From Maricaulis sp. (GTDB taxonomy: Bacteria > Pseudomonadota > Alphaproteobacteria > Caulobacterales > Maricaulaceae): a stretch of 64,000 nucleotides of DNA. The DNA lies in assembly GCF_030149425.1 (NCBI RefSeq), contig NZ_JASBRQ010000088.1, forward strand, positions 62,001 through 126,000, given 5' to 3'. Positions within the stretch are counted from its first letter, which is position 1. Every line of letters starts with the position of its first letter. Both the position numbers and the translations under genes were made by a program. This document shows, piece after piece, positions 1 to 6,703 of the stretch. The notes below the pieces were generated by a model, which did no database searches, was not told the DNA's origin, and worked only from the letters and a program-made list of their open reading frames with translations.

Positions 1-451
1 GACCTTGGGCGATAACGGCAAACGCTGGGCCGGGCGGATTGCGATTGTCTTCATCGCCCTCATTCTGATCGCCCGTATTGTCGATCTGCAGGCCTCGGAA
101 GAGCCTCGCCAGGCGGGCTGGCAGGACATGGCGTCGCAGATTTCGGCGGCCTATCCAGAGCCGGATATCCTGTTGTCCAAACACATCAATGATGCTGGCA
201 ATCTGCATCTGGCGATGAATGTGCCGGTCGCCGTGGCCAATGGATATCTGCCGCCGCTGGAGCAGCTACCGCAAACCGTGCTGGTGATGTGGCGCGATGA
301 GGGCGGGGTTCCGCCGGAAATCACCGGACTTCTGCGCCAGGCGTCCGCCCGCTGGGGTGAGCTGGAGTGCGGGGCGATGGATACGCAGGACCTGACCGCC
401 GGCGGCGCGCAGACCTATCGCCGGTATTTCATGGTGTGTGAGCGCGGCTAG
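1..451 (+). CDS. C-terminal part of a membrane-anchored host protein (partial)
   Basis: The frame is open to the left edge of the window, so this is probably the 3' end of a longer gene; a TTG at position 5 is the only start-like codon near the edge. The visible part begins with a hydrophobic segment (about residues 10-24, IAIVFIALILIARIV) followed by a roughly 120-residue polar domain with two cysteines near the end. I do not recognise the family; the tail of a polytopic glycosyltransferase is one possibility. It converges on the host tag gene: its stop codon (449-451) overlaps the tag stop codon (448-450), so host gene density is preserved at the left border of the element. Confidence 0.5.
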   Translation, partial: TLGDNGKRWAGRIAIVFIALILIARIVDLQASEEPRQAGWQDMASQISAAYPEPDILLSKHINDAGNLHLAMNVPVAVANGYLPPLEQLPQTVLVMWRDEGGVPPEITGLLRQASARWGELECGAMDTQDLTAGGAQTYRRYFMVCERG

Positions 452-510
452 CGGGCGAGGGCGGCGCAGGCCGCATGGCGCGGGCAATTGGCCTCATGGT
501 CATTGACCAT
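448..510 (-). pseudogene. tag: 3' fragment of the host tag gene, cut off by the element
   Basis: Read on the minus strand this encodes the last 20 residues (MVNDHEANC...) and the stop codon of a DNA-3-methyladenine glycosylase I. The motif N-D-H-x3-C carries two of the four zinc ligands known in E. coli Tag (His175 and Cys179 there). The matching head of the gene is at 29105-29623 on the same strand. Joining 173 and 20 codons gives a normal 193-residue Tag. The fragment now forms the in-frame C-terminal tail of the neighbouring serine recombinase. Confidence 0.9.
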
Positions 511-1992
511 GCCGACCCGCTCCGTGCCCCTGTTACCAGCGTCTTGCGGGGAAGGGACATAGTGAAGGTTGATCGCTATGTCCCGATCACCGACGACAAT
601 GTCGTCGGTGATCGATTGAATGATGCTGGCTTTCTGTTCGAAAGACAGCATCTCCCAGTGGCCATAAAGGTCTCTGGCGGATGACACGACCTCTTCGCTA
701 GAGCGGCCAATTTCCTTTAGCGAGGCGAGTTCACTCTCCAGCTCCGAAATGCCGGTCTCGATCGCTTTGATCCTGGTGCTCGCATTCGTCTCCAATTCCT
801 TGAACCGGTCTCGCTCAATCACACCGTCGTTGTAGCCCTTCCAGGCGAGTTCACGGTCTTCCTTGAGCTCGGCCAACTCCCGGCGGAAAACGCGGATCTG
901 GTTTTCTTTGGCTGTGGCTTCGGCCTCGTTGGACGCCAGATAGGCCTCGATGTCCGTCGAGGACGCGAAGAAGGTCTGGAGCTGACTTCGAAAGATCGCC
1001 TCCAGGTCATCCTGTGGGATCTTGTTGCGGCATTGCCGGCACACGAATTTCCTGTACCGCTTGGACAGCACATACATCTTGCTCCCGCAGCCGCACCTGA
1101 CCTTGCCGGCAAACAGGTATTGTCCCCGGGGGCCTGGCTTATTGCCTTTGGCCTGCCGGGCAAGGATAGCGTTGCATTGATCCCATAATTCCGCGGAGAC
1201 GATCGGTTCGCACGGCATCCATACCCATTCGCTTTCGGGCTTCATAGCCCGGGAGTTTTCCGTGGGGCCGACGCATGTGTGATTGATCCGATAGAGGCCT
1301 TTTGCGTCCGGATTGGTCAGTAGGCGCTGGATGGTCGGGACAGAGAAGAGCGATCCATTTCGCGTGCGATAGCCGCGATCGTTCAGTGTTCGCACGACTG
1401 TTTTCTTTCGCTGATACTCGGCGAAGAGTTCGAATATGAGGGCGCGTATGGGCGCTTCGTCTGGGTCCGGTACAAGCTCATCACCTTGCCAACGAAATCC
1501 GAACGAGGTTTTCCCGGACAGACGTTTGCCCATCTTCGCCCGCGTGGCGATCGAAAGCCGGAGGCGATCCACCGTCTCTTCGCGCTCGAACTGGGCGACG
1601 CTCGCAATAATGCCGAAGAACATCCGCCCAGACGGTGTGCTTGTATCGATGCTCTCGTGGATTGAGGTCAGGTCCGCATTGTGTGCCTGGAAGATATCCG
1701 CCAATTCCAGCAATTCGCGGGCGTTGCGCGCAAGGCGGGCGAGCTTGGAGAACACCAGCCCGGAAATATGTCCTGACTTGATGTCGGTGAGCATTCGCCG
1801 CGTTTCGGCGTGTCCCATGACGGTTTTGCCGGACACGCCCGAAAGGTCATAGACCTCAACAACGTCCCAACCTCGCAATTGGGCGAACTGCTCAGCGTTA
1901 CGGCGATGCACTTCCGGACTATCGCCGCGAGCCTGATCCTCGGTCGAAACGCGGATCCAAATCCCGACGGCTTTCCGCTCCACATTCTCCAT
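448..1992 (-). CDS. Large serine recombinase 1 (integrase of the element), tail replaced by host Tag residues
   Basis: This is probably the enzyme that integrated the element. Start ATG at 1992 was chosen because a GAGGAG ribosome site lies 7 nt upstream and the resolvase domain begins just after it. The protein has 514 residues. The N-terminal resolvase domain contains the catalytic serine in I-R-V-S-T (Ser16) and the RLAR-type motif (KLARLARNAREL). A recombinase domain follows, then a zinc ribbon at about 297-320 (CGCGSK...CRQC) and a coiled coil rich in Glu/Lys. Codons 1-494 are element DNA. Residues 495-514 are the tail of host Tag, read in frame across attL. In the predicted circle the same frame continues into the HTH frame now at 28637-29104, giving about 649 residues. 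The gene is therefore a 3'-exchanged form in this genome. Confidence 0.92.
   Translation of the reverse strand: MENVERKAVGIWIRVSTEDQARGDSPEVHRRNAEQFAQLRGWDVVEVYDLSGVSGKTVMGHAETRRMLTDIKSGHISGLVFSKLARLARNARELLELADIFQAHNADLTSIHESIDTSTPSGRMFFGIIASVAQFEREETVDRLRLSIATRAKMGKRLSGKTSFGFRWQGDELVPDPDEAPIRALIFELFAEYQRKKTVVRTLNDRGYRTRNGSLFSVPTIQRLLTNPDAKGLYRINHTCVGPTENSRAMKPESEWVWMPCEPIVSAELWDQCNAILARQAKGNKPGPRGQYLFAGKVRCGCGSKMYVLSKRYRKFVCRQCRNKIPQDDLEAIFRSQLQTFFASSTDIEAYLASNEAEATAKENQIRVFRRELAELKEDRELAWKGYNDGVIERDRFKELETNASTRIKAIETGISELESELASLKEIGRSSEEVVSSARDLYGHWEMLSFEQKASIIQSITDDIVVGDRDIAINLHYVPSPQDAGNRGTERVGMVNDHEANCPRHAACAALAR
511..517. other. attL core (left junction heptamer)
   Basis: GCCGACC at the left junction is repeated at 29105-29111. 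To its left the sequence is host tag tail, to its right it is recombinase coding sequence. Short shared cores are typical of large serine recombinases, which exchange strands across a central dinucleotide. The exact crossover point inside the heptamer cannot be told from sequence. Confidence 0.8.
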
Positions 1993-2044
1993 GGTGCGCT
2001 CCTCTAATACGGAGACGCCCAAACGTACCACGAATAGCGACGGC

Positions 2045-2077
2045 GAAACATATGTTTCTTTAAATTCAGCAATTTAA
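2045..2077. promoter_or_regulatory. Two adjacent inverted repeats upstream of recombinase 1
   Basis: GAAACATATGTTTC (2045-2058) is a perfect 14-bp palindrome. It is followed by TTAAATT-cagc-AATTTAA (2060-2077). Both lie 53-85 bp upstream of the recombinase start in the AT-rich stretch where its promoter must be. They are candidate operators for control of the integrase gene; no regulator is assigned. Confidence 0.45.
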
Positions 2078-2210
2078 GTGGACAGGTGTTTGTTTTTGTA
2101 AAAGGTAACGCGAGAATTTGGGGGGCGGATGGACCGCTGTTGGGGGAGAGGAGTGAGCGTTCAGCTCAATCGCGTCAGCGTGCGGATTGGCGCATGTCAA
2201 AATTGGGAAG

Positions 2211-2720
2211 TCAGCGGGGTTGTTCGGAAAGAGAAAAGAAAGTGACACCCAACGCAGCCGCCTCGAAGACGGCAAGCGAGTAGTGCTCGCTCTGCCATGG
2301 ACGTCGCTTCTTCGGCAGGCGTGATTTGAGCTCCGGGTACAGGGAGCAGATGGCGGAGGCGATATCGTCTTTTGAGGCCGCGCCGTACATGCAGAAACGC
2401 TGCCGGACCCTGAGCTTCGGAATTTGGACGATCACGCACGTCTCACAGGCTGCGTCTTCAGCAATCAAGGTCAGGAGCCGTCGAATGCGCACGTGGCGCG
2501 TCGACGTCGGCGTCAGTGCATCCTCAAGCACGAGATGGCGAGGTCGATAACCACGCAACAATCTTGCGGCAATGCCCCGGCATGCCTGGTTCTTGTTCGC
2601 ACGAGCCTCATGCCCGCCCCAATCCAAAAGCCTTCGCTTGTCGTCGAACACGGCGAAATAGAGCCCCCGTGAACTGGGCTCGATCGCAAGTACATGGGCT
2701 ATGTGGTGTAAGCGGCTCAG
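2211..2720 (-). CDS. RuvC-like nuclease-fold protein
   Basis: The frame begins right after a stop and overlaps the end of the upstream XRE gene. The only start-like codon before the conserved first strand is CTG at 2720, within the sequence CTGA that includes the XRE stop codon. From there the product is 169 residues. Near the N-terminus it has L-A-I-E-P-S-S-R-G, then FAVFDDK, and further on HLVLEDAL. This is the pattern of the RuvC/RNase H-like fold, with Glu where RuvC has its first catalytic Asp. I recall similar proteins in alphaproteobacterial mobile elements beside HTH regulators. The C-terminal SLPKKRRPWQSE-type stretch and a final hydrophobic helix also fit that family. A Holliday-junction role is an inference. 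The first GTG start (2651) would delete the catalytic strand and is less likely. Confidence 0.6.
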   Translation of the reverse strand: MSRLHHIAHVLAIEPSSRGLYFAVFDDKRRLLDWGGHEARANKNQACRGIAARLLRGYRPRHLVLEDALTPTSTRHVRIRRLLTLIAEDAACETCVIVQIPKLRVRQRFCMYGAASKDDIASAICSLYPELKSRLPKKRRPWQSEHYSLAVFEAAALGVTFFSLSEQPR

Positions 2721-3058
2721 GGCGAAGTGCCATCAAGCCGATGGCAGAGTGTTCGGATAAATTCGACCTTGGTTGCGGGAAGCGCACCACTGGAACGCTC
2801 GTACCGCTTCTTGAGGGCGTGGGCGCGAGCGAGTGTCTTTCGGCGATTGGCGATCGTCGTGTCGGGCAGAAGCGTCGATGCGGGTATATCGAAAATCAGT
2901 TCGTACGTGATCAGCGTGCCGACATCAGGGCGCAGCCGGCCGCTTTCATATCTGGAAATCGTGCTGTGAGTGGTGCCGACCAGTCGAGCGAGTTCCGCCT
3001 GGTCGAGCCCGCCGCGCCGCCGACAGGCTTTGAGCCGAATGGCGTTGGCGTCAATCAT
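2717..3058 (-). CDS. XRE-family HTH regulator
   Basis: This 113-residue protein has an N-terminal helix-turn-helix (about residues 7-60; ELARLVGTTHSTISRYESG is the typical XRE recognition region), then a basic linker (RRKTLARAHALKKRYER) and a short C-terminal helix. It is a DNA-binding regulator, probably of element genes. It is transcribed leftwards and is translationally coupled to the RuvC-like gene by a 4-nt overlap. Its 5' end faces the divergent CBASS operon across 397 bp that contain palindrome copy A (3130-3162), about 72 bp upstream of its start. It is the first candidate to bind the 33-bp palindromes. Confidence 0.8.
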   Translation of the reverse strand: MIDANAIRLKACRRRGGLDQAELARLVGTTHSTISRYESGRLRPDVGTLITYELIFDIPASTLLPDTTIANRRKTLARAHALKKRYERSSGALPATKVEFIRTLCHRLDGTSP

Positions 3059-3455
3059 GATGCAAGGGCACGGCGCCGTTAGCAGCGCAGTGCATGCTTA
3101 TTGTTGCATGTTCAAGCGATCCTGGGAGGCGTGGGGATGTGCGGGGTGTGCACATACCCACGTCTGGACAGGGAAGAGATCGTATGACGCTGGCAAGGTC
3201 GGGTGTTGGAAAGGTTCAGGATAGCATTAGGGAAAATTGACCTACAACAAATAGATATTGCTCGACCAAAACGTGCACCGGATCTCGACTGTTAACTACT
3301 TAAATAGTTGATAAAACTTCATAATCTGGATCATGCGGTCAACTTCGGAAATTTCCTTTGCCGGAATTCGAAGAATTTCTTTCTGCTACATCTTGCGGGT
3401 GAGGCCTGCAATGCCCATACATATTGAGCTTGGATGTTCAGGTTGGGAAATATCG
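3059..3455. promoter_or_regulatory. Divergent intergenic region between XRE regulator and CBASS operon
   Basis: This stretch without a confident gene holds palindrome A (3130-3162) and an imperfect inverted repeat AACTA-N6-TAGTT (3294-3309). A CATAAT hexamer at 3320-3325 could be a -10 element for the CBASS operon. An upstream open frame from 3333 runs into the CD-NTase, but the family begins near 3456. Two possible start codons (3411 and 3456) lie inside. Confidence 0.4.
3130..3162 (+). repeat. 33-bp hyphenated palindrome, copy A
   Basis: Left arm CGTGGGGATGTGC, 7-bp spacer GGGGTGT, right arm GCACATACCCACG. The arms are inverted repeats with a single mismatched pair. It is followed by TCTGG as in copy B. 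It is one of five copies (others at 8958-8990, 10729-10761, 12300-12332, 12873-12905), all with the same 13-7-13 geometry. Confidence 0.85.
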
Positions 3456-4418
3456 ATGGGTCGGCAACACGTAGGTCACTCGGAAATCGCAACGTTTGCG
3501 GGAGCAAAGGTTAATCTTCCGCAGGATGTTGCGTCAAAGTATCGGCAGCAGGTGCGTGGTCTTCGTGATCGTCTGAAGGCTCACCTCGACGCGCATCCGA
3601 ACTTCTCGCTCAAGAAGATGTTGTTATCGGGCAGTCTCGCAAAAGGTACTGCGCTGCGATCCTTAAACGATATTGATGTTGGCGTGTACGTCGCGGGTTC
3701 CAGTGTGCCCGACGATATCGGTGGGTTGCTGGATTATATCGCTGACAAGATCGTTGAAGCCTACCCCAACGTCACGTCTGACCAGCTCACCCGAAATACC
3801 TACAGTATTACACTGTCATTCAAAGGGTCGGGGCTCGACGTAGATATCGTTCCGATCCTCTATTACGGAGACCCCGACTGGCGGGGCGACCTCGTGAGCC
3901 AGGATGATGGATCATTCCTGGAAACCAGCATTCCGCTTCATCTTGATTTCATAAGAGATCGGAAAAAGGCAGCGCCCAATCACTACGCGCAAGTGATTAG
4001 GCTGCTCAAGTATTGGTCAAAGCAACGCAAAGACGAAGATGCGTCATTCCGATTTAAGTCGTTCATGATCGAATTGATTATGGCGAAATTGGCAGATCAG
4101 GGGGTGGATTTTTCTGACTACCCGGAGGCGCTCCAGCAATTCTTCACCTACATCATCAATTCGAACTTGAGCGAACGCATTGTGTTTAATGAGCACTATG
4201 ATTTCGCGGATGTCGAATGCTCCGATGTATTGCAAATAATCGATCCAGTGAATGCCAAGAATAATGTTGCTCGATTGTACACATCAGCAAATGTGAATGC
4301 GATCGTTGATGCTGCGGAAGCCGCCGGCGATGCAATTGATTGGGCTCTTTCTGCACCGACAAAGACTGCCACTGTTGAAGCTTGGCAGGGCGTTTTCGGT
4401 CCAACTTTCCAAGTATGA
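3456..4418 (+). CDS. CBASS CD-NTase (cyclic oligonucleotide synthase, CdnC-like)
   Basis: This enzyme should make a cyclic oligonucleotide alarm signal on phage infection. From ATG 3456 the product is 320 residues. The nucleotidyltransferase signature is complete: G-S at 59-60 in LLSGSLAKGT, D72-x-D74 in LNDIDVGVYV, and the third acidic strand LDVDIVPIL (Asp128/130). The remainder is the helical OAS/cGAS-like C-terminal domain. An in-frame ATG at 3411 with a GTGAGG site is an alternative start. The HORMA gene starts 10 bp downstream and TRIP13 follows, which places it in type III CBASS, where the cyclase is usually of clade C or D. The assignment to clade C is from context, not from a tree. 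Confidence 0.88.
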   Translation: MGRQHVGHSEIATFAGAKVNLPQDVASKYRQQVRGLRDRLKAHLDAHPNFSLKKMLLSGSLAKGTALRSLNDIDVGVYVAGSSVPDDIGGLLDYIADKIVEAYPNVTSDQLTRNTYSITLSFKGSGLDVDIVPILYYGDPDWRGDLVSQDDGSFLETSIPLHLDFIRDRKKAAPNHYAQVIRLLKYWSKQRKDEDASFRFKSFMIELIMAKLADQGVDFSDYPEALQQFFTYIINSNLSERIVFNEHYDFADVECSDVLQIIDPVNAKNNVARLYTSANVNAIVDAAEAAGDAIDWALSAPTKTATVEAWQGVFGPTFQV

Positions 4419-4428
4419 GGCAGACCAA

Positions 4429-4941
4429 ATGAGTGGATCGTATACCGTATCGAACACCACCACCTTCACTCTTACCCATGCCAAGTATTTGGCGTCAAAG
4501 GTTCGGACGGACTTGATGCGTATGCATAGGTATTATGGCAAGCCGTCATTGAATGAAATCGATGAATACGAAGAGGAAGTGACAGCTTTTCTCAAAGAAG
4601 GATATTTGGGTGAAGTTTGGTATGGCTTCAGGCGTGATGAAAAATGGATTGAACCAAGCCTGAAATACACCGCTCGCGACTTGAGTGGCGATGGGGCGGA
4701 TGATCGTCCTGGATTGCTGCCTACCCGCAAAGATATCGAGGGTGCATCCTTCTACTCCTACCTCACCTACTCCAGCCGTTGGAACGCCCTTAGCGAAACA
4801 GAGAAAGAAGCGTTTAGATCCAAGCTCGCGGTAAAACGTGTGGGGGCGCCTAAGCCTGAAATTTCTGGCTACCTCTCCTCCGATCAAACCTATAGCGCTG
4901 GTGGGCGTGCCCTAAACCGTTCTGTTGTGAAGGGGTATTAA
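4429..4941 (+). CDS. cap7: Bacterial HORMA-domain protein (Cap7-like), CBASS activator
   Basis: This 170-residue protein starts at ATG 4429 behind GAGG. The sequence matches my memory of the bacterial HORMA family 1: an N-terminal Tyr/Thr-rich strand (SYTVSNTTTFTLTHA), a long helix (KVRTDLMRMHRYYG), WYGFRRD, the SFYSYLTYS segment, and a C-terminal safety-belt-like tail (YLSSDQTYSAGGRAL). In type III CBASS the HORMA protein binds the cyclase when closed and switches it on, and the TRIP13-like ATPase opens it again. It sits between the cyclase gene and the TRIP13-like gene with spacings of 10 and 2 bp, so the three form one operon. Confidence 0.87.
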   Translation: MSGSYTVSNTTTFTLTHAKYLASKVRTDLMRMHRYYGKPSLNEIDEYEEEVTAFLKEGYLGEVWYGFRRDEKWIEPSLKYTARDLSGDGADDRPGLLPTRKDIEGASFYSYLTYSSRWNALSETEKEAFRSKLAVKRVGAPKPEISGYLSSDQTYSAGGRALNRSVVKGY

Positions 4942-4943
4942 GG

Positions 4944-5864
4944 ATGGCAGATCAGAATCTTTTTGGTGCCACCGTCCAGTTGCCTGACATCGACGCGAAC
5001 GAGCGGTTGAGCCGCTTGGTTGGAATGGACGATAAAATCGCCCGACTATCCAAAATGTTGGGAGTTCTGGTCGACCCAAACGCGTTGCAGGCGTGGGCTC
5101 AAAGACATCATGCTGGCGCAGGAGGTGTTGTTCAGTTGGTTGGTCGACGGCCGCCGTTGGTTGTGCTTGCGGGTGATGTTGGTTCAGGCAAGACCGAACT
5201 CGCTGAGACAATCGGTGATCGTGTCGCGAGGGAGCAAAGGATAAGTATCACGCTCTTTCCGCTAAGCCTCTCTACGCGCGGGCAAGGCCGCGTCGGTGAA
5301 ATGACCCAGCTCCTAACCGAGGCGTTCGACCATGTGGCAGCGTTCTCGGAACGTCTAAAAAACCCGGGCGGAAAAGCTCGTGGCGCGGCTTTGTTCTTAG
5401 TGGATGAAGCGGACGCTTTGGCGCAGTCTCGCGAGACAGATCAAATGCACCATGAAGATCGTGCCGGCGTAAACGCCTTCATCCGCGGGATCGACAAATT
5501 TGCCAACAATGCACTGCCCGCTGCCGTCATCATGTGCACCAACCGCCTGGGAGCGCTCGACCCGGCTGTACGGCGGCGTTCTGCCGATGTGATTGAGTTC
5601 TCTCGCCCCAATCCAGAACAAAGAGCGGCGGTACTGTCACCCTACCTGCAGCAACTTGGTGTCAGTCAGGAGGGGGTGCGCCAGATTGTTTCCGCGACGG
5701 GACCCAGCCAAGCCCGAGAGGTCGGGTTTACGTATTCGGACCTGACGCAACGGCTTTTGCCTACGATCGTTCTAGAAGCGTTCCCAAATCATCCGGTTAG
5801 TGAGCAGCGAGCGATCGAGATTGCCCGCAATCTCGCCGCAACACCCCCATTCAAAGCGTCTTGA
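4944..5864 (+). CDS. cap6: TRIP13/Pch2-like AAA+ ATPase (Cap6-like), HORMA remodeller
   Basis: This 306-residue AAA+ protein has Walker A GDVGSGKT (77-84), Walker B LFLVDEAD (Asp154, Glu155), a sensor region IMCTNR and an arginine finger region AVRRRS. Its N-terminal region (LSRLVGMDDKIARL) matches Pch2/TRIP13-like ATPases. The role known for the family is to unfold the N-terminus of HORMA proteins and so keep the CBASS cyclase off in uninfected cells. It starts 2 bp after the HORMA stop codon, so translation is likely coupled. It ends the tightly packed part of the operon; the next gene follows after 160 bp. Confidence 0.88.
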   Translation: MADQNLFGATVQLPDIDANERLSRLVGMDDKIARLSKMLGVLVDPNALQAWAQRHHAGAGGVVQLVGRRPPLVVLAGDVGSGKTELAETIGDRVAREQRISITLFPLSLSTRGQGRVGEMTQLLTEAFDHVAAFSERLKNPGGKARGAALFLVDEADALAQSRETDQMHHEDRAGVNAFIRGIDKFANNALPAAVIMCTNRLGALDPAVRRRSADVIEFSRPNPEQRAAVLSPYLQQLGVSQEGVRQIVSATGPSQAREVGFTYSDLTQRLLPTIVLEAFPNHPVSEQRAIEIARNLAATPPFKAS

Positions 5865-6024
5865 GCTCTGGGAGGGCTTGATATTCTGAGAATTTAATGG
5901 GTGTCCGGATTAGAAAGCTTCGGCGCTATCTTGTTCCCAACTGCGCGCACATAGGCATTTTTTCTGGTCTACTTTTCTAACTATTGCGCAAGGCAGGTGC
6001 GCACAGTTTCCGGTATGGTGAATT

Positions 6025-6537
6025 ATGATGTGGGATTTCGTTCAGGCGGCCTTTCCTTATTTGCGATTGATCTTGTCGCTATTCGTTGTGGCTGGTGTGG
6101 TTTATGCAGGCTATTTGACGGTAATCGGATTTTTGCCGGCGCTTTGGCGGCTTGGGAACGGACTCCGTCACAAGAAGATAGCGGTTTTTGCATCGGGAGA
6201 TACGCTTACAAGTCTTGTGGACCTTCTCGGGGACACCAAGCTTTTCACCAAAAAAAATATCGTTGCGGTGAGTAGGCTGAACGACTTGGGGCGGGCCGAA
6301 AATGCACAAACCTATCTGGTTCATTGGCCTGACTGGGGAGTGGACGGACTTCGTCGAATTCTGACTTTGAAAAAAGATCAAACAGCCCTGGTCGTTTACG
6401 CTCCACATGCAGGCGGTCGAGTGGATAACGAGGCCATTGACGAGCTAGAGCGGCATCGCAATGTTGTCTTGGTCAATTTCCGCGGTCGCCTCCTGAATGA
6501 CATCATTATCAGTATGATCACCGCAGGCCATGAGTGA
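6025..6537 (+). CDS. Membrane-anchored alpha/beta protein, probable CBASS effector
   Basis: This 170-residue protein has one hydrophobic segment at about residues 12-36 (YLRLILSLFVVAGVVYAGYL), a short basic linker (LRHKK), then a cytosolic domain of alternating strands and helices: KIAVFAS, NIVAVSR, TYLVHW, ALVVYAP, NVVLVNFRGRLL. The pattern looks Rossmann/TIR-like, but I see no TIR catalytic motif and cannot name the family. It occupies the position of the effector in type III CBASS operons, where NucC is often found. No NucC-like or other nuclease gene is present here. A membrane-disrupting or nucleotide-sensing role is an inference from position. A separate promoter in the 160-bp gap before it is possible. 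Confidence 0.6.
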   Translation: MMWDFVQAAFPYLRLILSLFVVAGVVYAGYLTVIGFLPALWRLGNGLRHKKIAVFASGDTLTSLVDLLGDTKLFTKKNIVAVSRLNDLGRAENAQTYLVHWPDWGVDGLRRILTLKKDQTALVVYAPHAGGRVDNEAIDELERHRNVVLVNFRGRLLNDIIISMITAGHE

Positions 6538-6703
6538 GATTGTCCCTAGTTGCTCTCAGGGTTGGGGGGGAAGTTTGGACGACACTACGTGTCGGCCAGC
6601 AGCCTAGGATTTCCATTGGGTGTCTAGCAGTGTTGCGAAGGTCGCTCAGTGGGCTAGTGCTATCCGACGCCCTCATCGCACGTTATGGTAGTCTAAAGCT
6701 ATC

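Noticed and set aside
495-515. MVNDHEANCPRHAACAALAR as a natural C-terminus of recombinase 1
   Set aside because: The segment matches the zinc-ligand tail of Tag and is missing from the interrupted host tag gene; it is host sequence read in frame.
2516-3082. 188-residue plus-strand frame
   Set aside because: Antisense to the XRE and RuvC-like genes, which have clear family features.
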